Source: Verrucomicrobiales bacterium | Lineage (GTDB): Bacteria; Verrucomicrobiota; Verrucomicrobiia; Limisphaerales; CAIMTB01 | Reading direction: 5' to 3' | Length of the DNA: 64,000 nt | NCBI GenBank assembly: GCA_016795425.1 | Contig: JAEUHG010000227.1 | Coordinates: forward strand, 1 to 64,000 | In this document: positions 1-10,834 of the stretch, piece after piece | Position numbering within the stretch: position 1 is the stretch's first letter | Layout of the letters: each line of letters starts with the position of its first letter | The notes under the pieces: generated by a model | The model's database searches: none | Told to the model about the DNA's origin: nothing | What the model saw: the letters and a program-made list of their open reading frames with translations, nothing else | Program-made: the position numbers and the translations under genes

Positions 1-150
1 CCGGATGAACTCTACATGTTTCGCAGTCAGTTCCTTCCAGTACAGACGCCTTCTGGGCCGGGCCTGCTGGTGGGTGGAACCTGGTATGATCAGGCGCGCG
101 AATTGAAACTCATGTTGTGGTCGCGACCGTCCCGGCCGTGCCTGCGCTAG
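1..150 (+). CDS. C-terminal end of an unidentified protein (truncated by window edge)
   Basis: Frame 1 is open from the first base to a TAG at 148-150 and encodes 49 residues. The peptide contains a GLLVGGTWYD stretch and ends in a basic, Pro/Arg-rich tail. No start codon or ribosome binding site is needed, because the reading frame enters from outside the window. I do not recognise a family. Composition is compatible with coding but the segment is too short to be certain. The next gene, an ECF sigma factor, starts 192 bases later on the same strand. The gap between them shows no clear terminator. Confidence 0.4.
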   Translation, partial: PDELYMFRSQFLPVQTPSGPGLLVGGTWYDQARELKLMLWSRPSRPCLR

Positions 151-342
151 CCCGAATCTCTCACTGAGCGACGCGGAGTCGCGGTCTTGGTGCCGACCAT
201 TGCGGTGTCTGGTCACATGCACAGGCGCGATCGTCACCTTGTTGAATTTCAAGGGGTGGCTGGCACTGACTTCGCTCTGGTGCCCCTTCGAATTCGCGCG
301 TTGCCTCATTGATTCCGCAATGTCGCTGGCTATCGTCCCGGC

Positions 343-1062
343 ATGATTCCCGGCATCCTCGACGCGGCGTTCGCGACAACGCACTGGAGCGTCGTGCTGG
401 CTGCCGCCGGCGAGGCCACCCCCGCTGCTCGCCAGGCCTGGGAACACTTGGCGCGGTCTTGCTGGCAGCCCCTCTATGTCCATGCCCGTCGCCACGGGAG
501 GAATCATGAGGATGCCCAGGATGTCGTGCAGGCCTTCTTCAAGCGGCTATTGGAAAGACCGGTCTTGAGAGCGGCACAACGGGAGCGCGGGCGGTTTCGC
601 ACCTTCCTGCTTTCGTCCTTCGACCATTTTTTGGCCAATGACTACGACCGCACCATGGCTCTGAAACGGGGCGGCGGTTTGCGGTTCGAACCCTTGCACG
701 AAGTGGACGCCCCCTTCGAGCCTGCCAGTGCGGATGTGCCCCAGGAACAACAGTTCGACACGGAATTCGCCAGGGGCATCTTCGAACGCGCGCTGCAACG
801 GTTGGAAGGGGAGTTCGACGTCGATGGCAAATCGAGCCAGTTCACAGCCCTCGCACCATTGCTTTGCCGACCTCCCGAACCGGGAGAATATGAACGCCTC
901 GCCCAGGTGCTGGGGATACGGCCCGGCCTCATGGCAACGGCCACATTGCGCCTGAGGCGCCGCTACTATGAGCTCATTCGCGCCGAGGTTGCCGCCGTCG
1001 TCGCCACGCCCGCGGAACTGAATGAAGAACTTTCCTACCTCGTCGGACTGCTCTCGCGCTGA
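343..1062 (+). CDS. ECF-type RNA polymerase sigma factor (kinase-associated type)
   Basis: The 239-residue product looks like a small extracytoplasmic-function sigma factor of the kind found beside Ser/Thr kinases in Planctomycetes and Verrucomicrobia. The N-terminus has the typical FATTHWSVVL opening. A sigma region 2 follows at about residues 30-110, with the pattern YVHARR, EDAQDVVQAFF and GRFRTFLL. A region-4-like helix-turn-helix near residues 180-220 ends in LRLRRRYYELIR. The order sigma then kinase (132-base gap) is repeated by the minus-strand pair at 7.5-11.6 kb, and the two sigma proteins are clearly paralogous. No anti-sigma gene is seen, so control through the adjacent kinase is an inference. 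No strong Shine-Dalgarno precedes the ATG. Confidence 0.85.
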   Translation: MIPGILDAAFATTHWSVVLAAAGEATPAARQAWEHLARSCWQPLYVHARRHGRNHEDAQDVVQAFFKRLLERPVLRAAQRERGRFRTFLLSSFDHFLANDYDRTMALKRGGGLRFEPLHEVDAPFEPASADVPQEQQFDTEFARGIFERALQRLEGEFDVDGKSSQFTALAPLLCRPPEPGEYERLAQVLGIRPGLMATATLRLRRRYYELIRAEVAAVVATPAELNEELSYLVGLLSR

Positions 1063-1194
1063 CGACACGGGCGGCGAGGAAATTTAGACAGGCCTTAAGG
1101 TCCCGAAATCCACGCCTTCTTCGGTTTCTTGGAATCTTCCGAAGGTTTTTTGCAATTCCACCGAGGCGATGCTTTACCAAGAGTATGCGAGCCT

Positions 1195-4100
1195 ATGGAC
1201 CCAGAGGGATGTGTCGAGTTGAAGAAATGTAGCCACTGCGGCGCGAGCCTTCGTCGTCACAGGCAGCTTGGTTTCTGCTCTCACTGCGCGGCGGAAACGA
1301 TTCGGGAACAGGTGGCGGCGTTGGGTGCGGACGAGGATTCGGATGACGAATTGAGTTCCATTCTGCCGTCCTCACTGGGCAGCTCTGACGGGCGAACGCG
1401 GTTCGGCGATTACGAGTTGGTGGAAGAGATCGCGCGGGGTGGAGCCGGCGTGGTTTACCGCGCGCGACAGCGTTCACTCAACCGCGTGGTGGCCCTAAAG
1501 ATGCTTCTCTTCGGCGGTGGAGGAGACCCGGACCGGATCCGACGCTTCCGTGTCGAGGCCACCACCGCCGCCTCCCTCAACCATCCGAACATCGTACGGG
1601 TGCTCGACATCGGCGAGCACAACGGCCAGCCCTACCTGGCCATGGAGTTGGTCGATGGATCCAGTTTGGATGGGTTGATTCGGGACCGGCCGCTGGCACC
1701 TGAGCGGGCCGCGCGTTACGTGGAACGCGCGGCCCGAGCCATCGCCTTTGCCCATGAACGCGGAGTGCTTCACCGAGACCTGAAACCCTCCAACGTGCTC
1801 GTTGATTCCTTTGACGAGCCGCGGATCACGGATTTCGGCTTGGCCCGTCACCTGAACGGAGGATCCGAGCTGACTATCACGGGCCAGGCGTTGGGCACCC
1901 CGAACTTCATGCCCCCCGAGCAAGTGGCTGGCGACCTGTCTCGGCTAGGCCCTGCCAGCGACGTGTACGGCCTCGGGACCATTCTCTATGCCTTGCTCAC
2001 GACTCGTCCTCCGTTCCTGGCGGGGAGTGTGGAAGCCACGCTGGCCGCCGTTTGCGAAAGCGAACCGGTGCCGCTCCGGCAATTGAACGGGCAGGTCCCG
2101 CGCGACCTGGAGACGATCTGCCTGAAGTGCCTGGAGAAAGATCCGGCCAAGCGCTACCCGACCGCGCTCGAACTGGCCGGGGAACTCGAATGTTTCCAGA
2201 GAGGCGAACCCATTCTCGCCCGCCCGGTGACCCGCTCGGAACGGGCGTGGCGGTGGTGCCAACGCAAACCCGCGCTCGCTTCCATCGGTTTGCTTGCCGC
2301 CAGCCTCTTGCTGCTCCTCGGCGTTGGCGGGCCCATTGCCGCGTATCGCATCAATCAAGCCCGCGCTACCGCCATGGCCGAGGCTGGCCGCGCGCAGCGG
2401 AGCCTGTACGCGTCGGACATGCTCTTGGCCTTTCAGGCGCTGGAGAACAACAACCGCGGTCGGGTCCGCGCCTTACTCGAGAAACACCGTCTGCCTGCGG
2501 GCGCCGAAATCGGGAGTCCGAATTCCGGGACTGAAGACGCGCGTGCCGTCGCGACTTCTGACTCAAGGCTTCCCGCCGACCTCCGCGGCTGGGAATGGCG
2601 TTACCTCTGGAGCCAGACCTTGAGCGATGAACTCCACACGCTGACCCTTGAACCGAATCGGGTGTGGCGAGTGGCCTGGTCGGCGAAGGGCGACCGCATC
2701 GCCACGGCTGGCGCGATTCCCGGCACCAATGCCACCCGCGTCAAAGTGTGGGGCGTGGCGGAGCGACGAGAGTTGCGACGCGTCGATGTTCCCGTTTCCG
2801 TCTCGGAACTTCGCTTTCTGGGTCGGGACGAGTTGCTGGTGATCGGAGCGCGCGACCTGGCGATTTATCTCTGGAACAGTGCCACCGGCCGCGCCACGGA
2901 AATCCCGACTGACGAAAACTCTCTCGGCGCCGTGACCTTGGCCGGTGACGGTCGAACGTTGGCCGCCACCGGGACAGACTGGGTCGGAATCTGGGATCTG
3001 GAGTCGGGGCAAAGGACGGCTTCCACCCATTCACCGGGAATTCTGGTGGCCAATGACCGAGCCATTGCCCTTTCCGCCGACGGGCACCGGTTGGCCTACA
3101 ACAATTTCCTGGGGACCTTCGCGAATTCGCAGATCCTGCTGGCCGAGTCGACCTCCGCCACGACATTGGCGAATTGGAGCGGGCACAAGGATCGCATCGA
3201 ACGCCTCGAGTTTTCGCCGGACGGCAAGTGGATCGCGTCGGGCAGCCTGGATGGCGCGGTCAAACTGTGGGACACCGAGGGGCGGGCCTTGCGATTCGAA
3301 CTCTCAGGACATACCGCCGCCATCAGCGCCATGGCGTTCTCGCCGGATGGTCAACGGCTGGCCACCGGAGGTTGGGATCAGCGGATTCTGGTCTGGAATG
3401 TGGCGACCGGCGAACGGTTGGGTCGTCTGCAAGGTCACACGCAGGTCATCACTTCCCTCGCGTTCTCACCCGGAGGCGAACGGATTTGCAGCAGCAGCCG
3501 GGACGGTAGCGTTCGTGTGTGGAGCGCCGAGATTGCGAAGGCGCTGCCGATCGTCCTCACGAACGAGCCCCCGGTTTTCGCGTCGGAGTTTGCTCCGGGC
3601 GCCGATGGTTTTTGGACCTTTGACGGCGGCGACGCCATCACGACGTGGAATCCGACCGAGATGTCTGAAACCGGCACCTTCCACACGCCGGAGTCGTGGG
3701 CCGCGAAGTTTCGAACGGGACCGGGCGGTTTGATCGCCATTCAGCTGACCAACAACCACGTCGCCGTTTATGCCACGAGCCCGTTGCGGCTATTGAGCGA
3801 ACGACAGGAGAGCACCAACTCCGTGCGAGCCCTGGCTTTCTCGCTGGACGGGCAGCGGGTCGCCATCGCGCGCGACGAGTGGCCGGAGCGCCCTGCCTCG
3901 ACGGTCGATGTGTGGGATTGGAAGTCGGAGAAGTCATTGTCGTCTCTCCAACTTCGACCGCAACGGGTGGCGGGCATGGGCTTTTCGCGCGACGCGGCAC
4001 TCATTGGCATTGGGTACCAGGATGGATGGATCGAAATCTGGCGCTTGGCCGATTCGCGGCGGGTTGCTGCCTTCCAGGGAACGTCCGAGTGGGCCAATCG

Positions 4101-4467
4101 CATCTTGTTCCTGTCGGATCAGCGACGGGTCGTCTGCGCCAGCAGTGTTTCCGGATTCATCCGAATCTGGGATCTGGTCCGTGAGACCGAAGCCGCGAGT
4201 CTCTCCGGGCAAGTGACGGCCTACACCCAGATCTCTGAATCGATGGACGGGTGTCGGCTCGCCGGCGGGGGTGGCGACGGCACGATCACCATCTGGGACC
4301 TTGAAAGCTACGCGGAGGTGGCGACGCTACGGGGGCACAAAGATCCTGTGCTCTCGATGGCCTTCCTCCCGGACGGGGACACGCTGGTTTCCATCAGTCG
4401 TGAATCGAAACGAATCTGGCGCGCGACGCCGGTTGCCCAAACCGACGGGCCACGGAAGTCGAAATGA
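1195..4467 (+). CDS. Zinc-ribbon Ser/Thr protein kinase with WD40 propeller
   Basis: The 1090-residue protein begins with a zinc-ribbon (C12-C15 and C28-C31). A Hanks-type kinase domain follows at about residues 68-330, with a glycine loop, catalytic Lys102, HRD at 193-195 in a DLKPSN context, and DFG at 213-215. One membrane helix lies near residues 363-385. A long C-terminal half of roughly a dozen WD40 repeats (FSPDG and VWD/LWD signatures) follows. The kinase faces the cytoplasm and the propeller is predicted outside, so an envelope signal could be sensed. The start at 1195 was chosen because the zinc-ribbon begins right after it; an in-frame start at 1129 would add 22 unstructured residues. 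Its stop overlaps the pseudopilin start (ATGA), implying translational coupling. Control of the upstream sigma factor is inferred. Confidence 0.9.
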   Translation: MDPEGCVELKKCSHCGASLRRHRQLGFCSHCAAETIREQVAALGADEDSDDELSSILPSSLGSSDGRTRFGDYELVEEIARGGAGVVYRARQRSLNRVVALKMLLFGGGGDPDRIRRFRVEATTAASLNHPNIVRVLDIGEHNGQPYLAMELVDGSSLDGLIRDRPLAPERAARYVERAARAIAFAHERGVLHRDLKPSNVLVDSFDEPRITDFGLARHLNGGSELTITGQALGTPNFMPPEQVAGDLSRLGPASDVYGLGTILYALLTTRPPFLAGSVEATLAAVCESEPVPLRQLNGQVPRDLETICLKCLEKDPAKRYPTALELAGELECFQRGEPILARPVTRSERAWRWCQRKPALASIGLLAASLLLLLGVGGPIAAYRINQARATAMAEAGRAQRSLYASDMLLAFQALENNNRGRVRALLEKHRLPAGAEIGSPNSGTEDARAVATSDSRLPADLRGWEWRYLWSQTLSDELHTLTLEPNRVWRVAWSAKGDRIATAGAIPGTNATRVKVWGVAERRELRRVDVPVSVSELRFLGRDELLVIGARDLAIYLWNSATGRATEIPTDENSLGAVTLAGDGRTLAATGTDWVGIWDLESGQRTASTHSPGILVANDRAIALSADGHRLAYNNFLGTFANSQILLAESTSATTLANWSGHKDRIERLEFSPDGKWIASGSLDGAVKLWDTEGRALRFELSGHTAAISAMAFSPDGQRLATGGWDQRILVWNVATGERLGRLQGHTQVITSLAFSPGGERICSSSRDGSVRVWSAEIAKALPIVLTNEPPVFASEFAPGADGFWTFDGGDAITTWNPTEMSETGTFHTPESWAAKFRTGPGGLIAIQLTNNHVAVYATSPLRLLSERQESTNSVRALAFSLDGQRVAIARDEWPERPASTVDVWDWKSEKSLSSLQLRPQRVAGMGFSRDAALIGIGYQDGWIEIWRLADSRRVAAFQGTSEWANRILFLSDQRRVVCASSVSGFIRIWDLVRETEAASLSGQVTAYTQISESMDGCRLAGGGGDGTITIWDLESYAEVATLRGHKDPVLSMAFLPDGDTLVSISRESKRIWRATPVAQTDGPRKSK

Positions 4468-5258
4468 AAGGAATTCCTGTTAAAATCGGATCCCGTGGGA
4501 GAGGCCTTTTCACTTCGGGAACCGTGCCTGGCCAGGGCCTTACAGGCGCGCATGCGACGCCCAGGAGAACGTTGGCGGGGCGCTGCATCCGAAGCGCCTT
4601 CACCCTCGTCGAACTCCTGGTGGTCATCGCCATCATCGCGATTCTCGCCGGGATGCTCCTGCCAGCCTTGAGCAAGGCGAAGCAAAGGGCCAAGACCGTC
4701 CGCTGCCTTTCCAACCTCCGTCAGTCCGGGCTCGCCATCTCCCTCTACACCTCGGATTACGATGAAAAGTTTCCCTTCAGCCGCAATAGCTGGGAGCGGG
4801 TGTTCTTCATCGACTTCTGGAACCTCATCCAGCCCTATGCGTCGACGAACGGGAACTTCTATCTGTGTCCGAGTGACAAGGGTCCGTTCAATGTTGCCGT
4901 GATCGTCCTCGATGGTTTTGGACCCGTCGGCATCCGCACCAATGAGCTTCCGTGCCTCAATTCCTATTACTACTGGCAATCCTTTTATGTGGATGATCGA
5001 AATCCGCCGACGCCACGGGTCCGGTCGACGGCCGAAGTGACGTATCCGTCTCAGAAAGTGATTATGAACTGTGACGCGATTGCCTCGTGGTCGAGGAAGG
5101 CGGGATTGGGGAGCATTCGGTGGGGTCATGGTGGGGATGGCAAACGCACCTACCTCTTTGTGGACGGCCATGCCGACAACATGCCTTGGAACAAGCGACG
5201 TTTCTTTGCCAACGGCTTCGGACCGAACCTGACGCCCATGAATTGGCAGGATTTTTAG
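4464..5258 (+). CDS. Type II secretion/type IV pilin-like protein (prepilin N-terminus, H-x9-DG-type C-terminus)
   Basis: The 264-residue product carries a classic prepilin methylation segment, [19 protein letters not shown], preceded by a basic leader of about 45 residues. Cleavage is expected before the Phe, with Ala rather than Gly at -1. The body contains the SNLRQ...[10 protein letters not shown] and YLCPSD patterns, and the end has [17 protein letters not shown]. These features are common in the expanded pseudopilin families of Verrucomicrobia and Planctomycetes. The ATG overlaps the kinase stop codon (ATGA at 4464-4467). A later start nearer the pilin segment is possible because the leader is long. 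The role is probably as a surface or secretion-system pseudopilin. The link to the kinase is known only from gene order. Confidence 0.85.
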   Translation: MKGIPVKIGSRGRGLFTSGTVPGQGLTGAHATPRRTLAGRCIRSAFTLVELLVVIAIIAILAGMLLPALSKAKQRAKTVRCLSNLRQSGLAISLYTSDYDEKFPFSRNSWERVFFIDFWNLIQPYASTNGNFYLCPSDKGPFNVAVIVLDGFGPVGIRTNELPCLNSYYYWQSFYVDDRNPPTPRVRSTAEVTYPSQKVIMNCDAIASWSRKAGLGSIRWGHGGDGKRTYLFVDGHADNMPWNKRRFFANGFGPNLTPMNWQDF

Positions 5259-5274
5259 TCAGCCACCGAATTCC

Positions 5275-7395
5275 ATGAAAACCTGCCCACGTTCTTTGGT
5301 TCAGACGGCCCTGCTCGTCTTCGCCCTGCCTTGGTATCCTGCGGTCGCCGCCCATACCTTGGAGTTGGCTCAGGCCACCTACCGGGTGAGTGACCCGCCA
5401 ACCTTACATGCCGGCGAACCCAGCACGGCCGAGGAAGGCAAGGATCGTCATCTCCGTTTCCAGATCGTGCGGAACGGTGATCGGAGTCAGCCATGTTCGG
5501 TGGAGTATCGAACTCTCGCTGATGGCACCGCCTCACCTGGTGTGGACTTTGTTCCGCAGACGGGTGTCCTGCATTTCGCTGCCAATGAACAATACAAGGA
5601 AGCGGCCGTCCCGGTCTTGGACGACGGCGTGGTTGAGGGGCTGCCGGAAACGGTTCGATTTGAATTGTTCAACCCCAGCCAGGGGGTGGCCATCGGCCAG
5701 CGGGTTGGGGAATCCTTTATTCGGGATGACGAAGTGCCGACGACACTGGATGTCAACTTTCGACCGGAGGTCGGAGCCGCTTCAATCCTCGCGGTCCAGC
5801 CGGATGGAAAAATTCTGGTGCGCGGATGGTCACCGGACGCATTCCGAATCGGTTCGCGATGGTCGGCAATGGCTCGTCTGCATGCCGACGGCAGTGTGGA
5901 TCGAGAGTTTTTCGTGGACGTTGATCTCTCGGAGGGCCTGGCGAATCCGGCACTCGTACCGGGAGGTGGGATGATCATTTCCGGGGTGTTCAAGCTTGTG
6001 AACGGTGTGCCACGACGCGGATTGGCCCGCCTTCGGTCGAATGGCCAGCTTGATACGACGTTCGTTCCTGCGGACGAGGCCACGGCGGGATTTCTTGAAC
6101 ATGGAAGTTGGCCGGGGGTTGTCGTCCTACGTTCGGGGCGGGTTGTGCTTTGGAATCCGTGGGATTCTTCGGTTGGACCGGTGGCTCTTCATCCTGATGG
6201 CTCGATCGACACTGAGTTCATCCGGAACGCGATGAAGGCCTTTGGTTCGCGGGGCAGCCTGGTGAGTATCAAGGAACACCACGATGGCAGGCTTCTCTGC
6301 ATTTTGCAGAGTGGATTCGGCGAAACGGTCACGCAGTCGCTCATCGCGCTCCGTGAAGATGGGACCTCCGATCCCGATTTTGTGGAATCTTCAGCAGCAT
6401 TCATCGTGGGGGTTTTCCCGCTCGCCGACGGGCGCATCGCCGTTTCTTACGAGAGGCGTGGCCTGGCGCTGGAGGCGGGCCTCACGGATCGTGCAACCCT
6501 GTCGTATTTGACCGCCCAAGGGAGGGTGAAAAAAACCGTCTCCCTTCCCGATGGGTATTCCGGTGTCCCCCTGCTGGAACAGGACGGCAAGGTCTATTGG
6601 GCCGGTGTGAGGTTTCAGGGCGGGTACCGGGCGTGGATTCAACGCATGGACGCGGAGGGACGTTGGGATCCTGATTTCATTTCTCCCATGCTCGTTCCCG
6701 TGGACACGTTATCTTATCTGAATGTCTTTGCATCCCTGCATCAAGGCGGCTTGCTTTGCTGGACCGCTCCCCGGTTATCGCACCCACTGGATCATTCCTT
6801 TTGGGAATCTCCTGGCCTGGTGAGGATTCTAACGCGGGACATTCCTGCTTCGAGCTTCGCCTGGTCGCCTAACTCGGTGGCCCGCGAAGGCGCTCCGGTG
6901 GCGGAAGTCCGAGTGCATCGACTCGGCGACCTTTCGCGCCCGGCCGCGGTGAACTTTGCCACGCGGGACGGTCGTGCGCGCGCCGGGTTCAACTACGTGG
7001 CCACTCAGGGTGTGCTGCGATTCGAACCGTTGGAGTCTCGGAAAACCATCCAAGTGCCGCTAATCAACATCACAAAGTTTGAGGGTGCTCCCGACTTTGT
7101 CATCGAACTGAGCCAGCCCTCGGATCCGTCGGCCGTCCTCGCGCGACCCTTGAGCGTGAGGATCTACGACGACGAGCCGGGCATCCTCCCGGAAACGTTC
7201 TGGCGTCGGCCGGATGGTGCGGTCCAGTTCAAGATGACGGTGGCATCCGGAGTTTCCCACGTGATTGAAAATTCGTCCGATCTCCGCAGTTGGCGTTTGG
7301 TGGATGCTTTCGCCGCGGAGAGTCCCCTGGCCATGGAATTCGAAGACTGGCCGGATCTAATGGGACCGTGGTTCTACCGCGTGCGTCGGCGATGA
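5275..7395 (+). CDS. Exported Calx-beta / delta-60 repeat protein
   Basis: The 706-residue protein has a signal peptide (about residues 1-26, ending PAVAA). A Calx-beta domain follows at about 45-155 (GTASPGVDFVPQTGVLHF and a DDGVVEG loop). Delta-60-type beta-propeller repeats come next at about 160-430, marked by LAVQPDGKIL and LARLRSNGQLDTTF. A second Calx-beta domain lies near 540-640 (RAGFNYVATQGVLRFEP). A short C-terminal domain contains IENSSDLRSW, a pattern often seen at the ends of verrucomicrobial exported proteins. Calx-beta modules bind calcium and usually mediate adhesion. It lies 16 bases after the pseudopilin gene and is probably in the same transcript. The function is probably cell-surface, without an enzymatic motif. 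Confidence 0.8.
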   Translation: MKTCPRSLVQTALLVFALPWYPAVAAHTLELAQATYRVSDPPTLHAGEPSTAEEGKDRHLRFQIVRNGDRSQPCSVEYRTLADGTASPGVDFVPQTGVLHFAANEQYKEAAVPVLDDGVVEGLPETVRFELFNPSQGVAIGQRVGESFIRDDEVPTTLDVNFRPEVGAASILAVQPDGKILVRGWSPDAFRIGSRWSAMARLHADGSVDREFFVDVDLSEGLANPALVPGGGMIISGVFKLVNGVPRRGLARLRSNGQLDTTFVPADEATAGFLEHGSWPGVVVLRSGRVVLWNPWDSSVGPVALHPDGSIDTEFIRNAMKAFGSRGSLVSIKEHHDGRLLCILQSGFGETVTQSLIALREDGTSDPDFVESSAAFIVGVFPLADGRIAVSYERRGLALEAGLTDRATLSYLTAQGRVKKTVSLPDGYSGVPLLEQDGKVYWAGVRFQGGYRAWIQRMDAEGRWDPDFISPMLVPVDTLSYLNVFASLHQGGLLCWTAPRLSHPLDHSFWESPGLVRILTRDIPASSFAWSPNSVAREGAPVAEVRVHRLGDLSRPAAVNFATRDGRARAGFNYVATQGVLRFEPLESRKTIQVPLINITKFEGAPDFVIELSQPSDPSAVLARPLSVRIYDDEPGILPETFWRRPDGAVQFKMTVASGVSHVIENSSDLRSWRLVDAFAAESPLAMEFEDWPDLMGPWFYRVRRR

Positions 7396-7516
7396 GAACG
7401 TTGGAGCCACCATATCCGAGAGCCGACATGGATCCACGGTCCTGGAGGATCGACTTCCGAAGCTGGTGCGAGAGAGCGACCGTCGGGTGTCCGATTCAAC
7501 CTTATGTCCCGAGGAA

Positions 7517-10500
7517 TCAGGGTGATCCTTCGTCCGGCAGCGATCTTGGCGCGCGCCAGAGCCGAAGGCGACCGTCCTGGGAATAACAAATCAAGGATTG
7601 CCCGTCGGGCGAACAGCGCACAAACCGATAAGGCGAGGCATCGGGCCATCGCAAGGTACAGGTGACACGATGACTCTCCAGGTTGAAGAGTCGCACGCCA
7701 TCCGCGGAGGTCATGACAGCGAGACTGTTTCCGTCGGGGAGAAACTCCGGCACCGGAACACCGATCCAGTGTGAGTCGATGCTGACGAGTTCGCCGGTGG
7801 GCATCCGCCAGAGACGGACTTTGCCGTCCCACCCCCCGGTGGCGAGGGCGCGGCCATCCGGCGAGAAGCTCAGGACGGTAATGGCGTGCTCGGCTCCGCG
7901 CAGAACCGCCGCTTCACGCAAGTGGGTCAGATCCCAGAGTCGTGCGGTTTGGTCGAGGCTACCGGTGGCCAGCCATTTGAGATCCGGCGAAAACCTCGCC
8001 CCCATGATCCGGCGCGTGTGGTTGGTGAAGGTGGCCACCTGCTGGCCGGTTCGTCCGTCCCAGATCCAGATCCGTCCGTCGTCAGTGGCTTCCGGCGGCA
8101 CGGCGGCCAACCAACGGCCGTCGTTGGATAGGGCGATCTCGGTTTGGCGCTGGGCGATTTTCTCCAGTCGAACCTGGCTCAGAACGGACAGGTCGGGAAT
8201 TGCGCGGCGTTTGATGGTGCTGTCGCCCTCGGCCACGTAGACGGAGCGACTATCGTTGGCGAATGCCGTGTGGAGGTGAGGGGAGCTGACGTAGACCGTT
8301 CGCGCGAGGTGGCCCGAGGAAGCGTCCCAGAGGGCCAGGTTGGTCCCCGTCAATCCAGAGGTGAACCAGCGGGAGTCTGGCGAAAAGGCCAGGGAGCCGG
8401 TGGAGAACTCCGCCACCACGTTGGTGGCGATGATCTCGCGGGAGGGGGGTGGGCCCGTTGGCCAGACGCTGATCGAACCATCGCCCCCCGCTGCGATTAT
8501 GGCGCTCTGATCCGGGGTCCAGAGAATCTGCCAGATCTCGGACATGTGGGCGCGGCATTGCCATCGGGGCTCGAGGGTTTCGGCATCCCACACTCTGAGG
8601 AAGGGATCCTCGCCTCCGGTGGCCAGCAGGGTGCCATCGGGCGAATAGGTGATGGCCCTCAGAAAATTGCCGCGGGGAACATGGGCTTGTCGCAGTCGTT
8701 GACCGCTTTCGGTATCCCAAACGTTGAGATCTCCGGCCGTATTCCCCGCTGCCAAACGCCGGCCGTCCGGAGAGAAGGCCAGACCCAGAATGGAACCGGC
8801 GTCGGTGAGTTCCTTTTGAAGGCTGACTTCCGGACCCACATCGGGTGTGCCGGCGGACCATTGCCACAGCTTGATTCGCTGCCGCCAGGAACCCGTGGCG
8901 AGATGGTGGCCGTCGGCTGAGAACGCCACGTGCCCTCCTGATTCCCGGAGGTCACGGAGGCGTTCGCCGCGCAGGTTGAGGACCGTGGCGGTGGCGGTGC
9001 TGGCAGACCAGCCGTTCAGGTTTCCACAGATCAGCCAATGTCCGTCAGGAGAGAACTTCAGGAGTTGCAGGTAACTGGGTTCGAGAACGTGCGTCTCGCC
9101 TCCCGACGTATCGGTGATCCAGCCGCCATGATTCAGGTCGCCGCCGACGGCCAGGTGGTGTCCATCAGGATGCAGGGCGATGGAACTCGCGTGGAAAGCC
9201 GAGGTGCGTGACCACGCCGTTTCGGCGCCGGGGCCGAGGGCTTGGCGTCGGGCGACGCCATCCAATCCCGCCGAGTAAAGGGTCCGCCCGTCGCGACTGA
9301 GGGCGAGCCCGGTGGTTGCCCCATGGTGGGGCTCCAAGGAGCGATGCGGGTCGGGCCTCGTGGCGTGCCACAGGTAATACCACTCGAATCCGCGCGGATC
9401 GAAATTGGGCTGGGACGCGACATCGGAAGCAGGCGGCGCCGGTGCCTTGGGCGAGGACGATCCGGGTTGGGGATGGGTTGGGGAGTCACCGCGATGGTTG
9501 GGATTCAGGTAGGGCAGCAGGCGTTCGCGAGCTTGGGCGAAATTCCCTTGGTCGGTGGCCTGTGCCGCCAGATTCATGTCGGCGGCGAAAAGGTTCAGGC
9601 GCGCGCGTCGTTCCTCGGCTTCGGCGCGCCGACGTTGGCGGACTTCCTGGCGCCACTCCGTGAGCACGCCGGCGAATCCAGCCACCACCGCCAGCACGAA
9701 CGCGGCTCCGAGGGTCGCTGCAACGGGTTCGCGTCGGGCCCAGAGCCAGACGCGCGTGGCGCGGGGGATGCGGCGGGCATGGATCGGGCGTCGATCGAGG
9801 AATCGCTGCAAATCCTCCGCCAGCGCCGCGGCGGTGGCGTACCGATGGTCCGCTCCTTTGGCCAGGCACTTGAGGCAGATGGTCTCCAGATCGATGGGGA
9901 GATGCGGATTTAGAGAGCGCGGGGCGACCGGCTCGGAGGTGGTGACGAGGCGGAGGGTTTCGACCGGACTGGGGGCGACAAAGGGTGGCCGGCCGGTCAA
10001 CAATTCATAAAGGATCGCTCCGAGAGAATAGACGTCGCTTCGAGCATCGAGGGTATCGGCGTTTCCTCGGGCTTGTTCGGGCGGCATGTAGCTTGGGGTG
10101 CCGAGGACCACTCCGGAAAGCGTGGGATCGGTGGAAACCTCTCCGAGTTTCGCCAATCCAAAATCGAGAATGCGCGGTTGGTCGAAGCGATCGAGAATGA
10201 GATTGGAGGGCTTAAGGTCGCGGTGCAGCACGCCTTCCCGATGGGCGAAATGGATCGTTTGGGCGATGGCGAGGATGTAGCGGCCGGCCTGGTCGGATTC
10301 CAAGGGACCGTTGCCGAGGCGATCAGCCAAGCTGGTGCCTTCGACAAATTCCATCACCAGATAGGGCTGGCCGCCGTGGTCGCCGAATTCGTGAATGGCC
10401 ACGATGTTCGGGTGTTTCAGGCGGGCGGCGATTTCCGCCTCGCTGCGGAAGCGTTGGAGCGATTTAGCGCGTGAGGCCAGCAGGGGGCGGAGGACTTTGA

Positions 10501-10759
10501 CCGCCACGGTGCGATTCAGGCTGATCTGGAGCGCGCGATAGACCACCCCCATGCCGCCCGAGCCGATTTCTTCGAGAAGATGATAATCTCCCAGGATGGG
10601 GCCTGAACCCCCGGGGGACGGGTCGGTTGGCGTCGCAGGTTCCGCGTCGACCTCGTAACCGTGAAACCCGAATTCCAGGGCGCAGGCGGCACAGAGATGC
10701 TCGGACCATTCCTGGACGGAAGTGGAGCCGCATCGCGGGCAGGTCCGGGGTTCGGGCAT
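7517..10759 (-). CDS. Zinc-ribbon Ser/Thr protein kinase with WD40 propeller (paralogue)
   Basis: The 1080-residue protein has the same architecture as the plus-strand kinase at 1195-4467. It has a zinc-ribbon (C7, C10, C23, C26) and a kinase domain at about residues 55-320, with Lys88, HRD at 179-181 and DFG at 199-201. One membrane helix lies near 345-366, and a WD40 propeller fills most of the remaining 650 residues. The glycine loop GSGGMGVVY is canonical, so the kinase should be active. The gene lies 75 bases downstream of its own sigma factor and runs head-on into the Calx-beta gene, with 121 bases between stop codons. The linker after the membrane helix is Pro/Ser-rich. Function is inferred as a membrane receptor kinase linked to the neighbouring sigma factor. 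Confidence 0.9.
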   Translation of the reverse strand: MPEPRTCPRCGSTSVQEWSEHLCAACALEFGFHGYEVDAEPATPTDPSPGGSGPILGDYHLLEEIGSGGMGVVYRALQISLNRTVAVKVLRPLLASRAKSLQRFRSEAEIAARLKHPNIVAIHEFGDHGGQPYLVMEFVEGTSLADRLGNGPLESDQAGRYILAIAQTIHFAHREGVLHRDLKPSNLILDRFDQPRILDFGLAKLGEVSTDPTLSGVVLGTPSYMPPEQARGNADTLDARSDVYSLGAILYELLTGRPPFVAPSPVETLRLVTTSEPVAPRSLNPHLPIDLETICLKCLAKGADHRYATAAALAEDLQRFLDRRPIHARRIPRATRVWLWARREPVAATLGAAFVLAVVAGFAGVLTEWRQEVRQRRRAEAEERRARLNLFAADMNLAAQATDQGNFAQARERLLPYLNPNHRGDSPTHPQPGSSSPKAPAPPASDVASQPNFDPRGFEWYYLWHATRPDPHRSLEPHHGATTGLALSRDGRTLYSAGLDGVARRQALGPGAETAWSRTSAFHASSIALHPDGHHLAVGGDLNHGGWITDTSGGETHVLEPSYLQLLKFSPDGHWLICGNLNGWSASTATATVLNLRGERLRDLRESGGHVAFSADGHHLATGSWRQRIKLWQWSAGTPDVGPEVSLQKELTDAGSILGLAFSPDGRRLAAGNTAGDLNVWDTESGQRLRQAHVPRGNFLRAITYSPDGTLLATGGEDPFLRVWDAETLEPRWQCRAHMSEIWQILWTPDQSAIIAAGGDGSISVWPTGPPPSREIIATNVVAEFSTGSLAFSPDSRWFTSGLTGTNLALWDASSGHLARTVYVSSPHLHTAFANDSRSVYVAEGDSTIKRRAIPDLSVLSQVRLEKIAQRQTEIALSNDGRWLAAVPPEATDDGRIWIWDGRTGQQVATFTNHTRRIMGARFSPDLKWLATGSLDQTARLWDLTHLREAAVLRGAEHAITVLSFSPDGRALATGGWDGKVRLWRMPTGELVSIDSHWIGVPVPEFLPDGNSLAVMTSADGVRLFNLESHRVTCTLRWPDASPYRFVRCSPDGQSLICYSQDGRLRLWRAPRSLPDEGSP

Positions 10760-10834
10760 GGTGAATGGGAGGTGTCACCTTCTACTGCAAGCCGGGTGTG
10801 AAATCGTTACATGGCTCGCCCTTGGTTGACGGCG

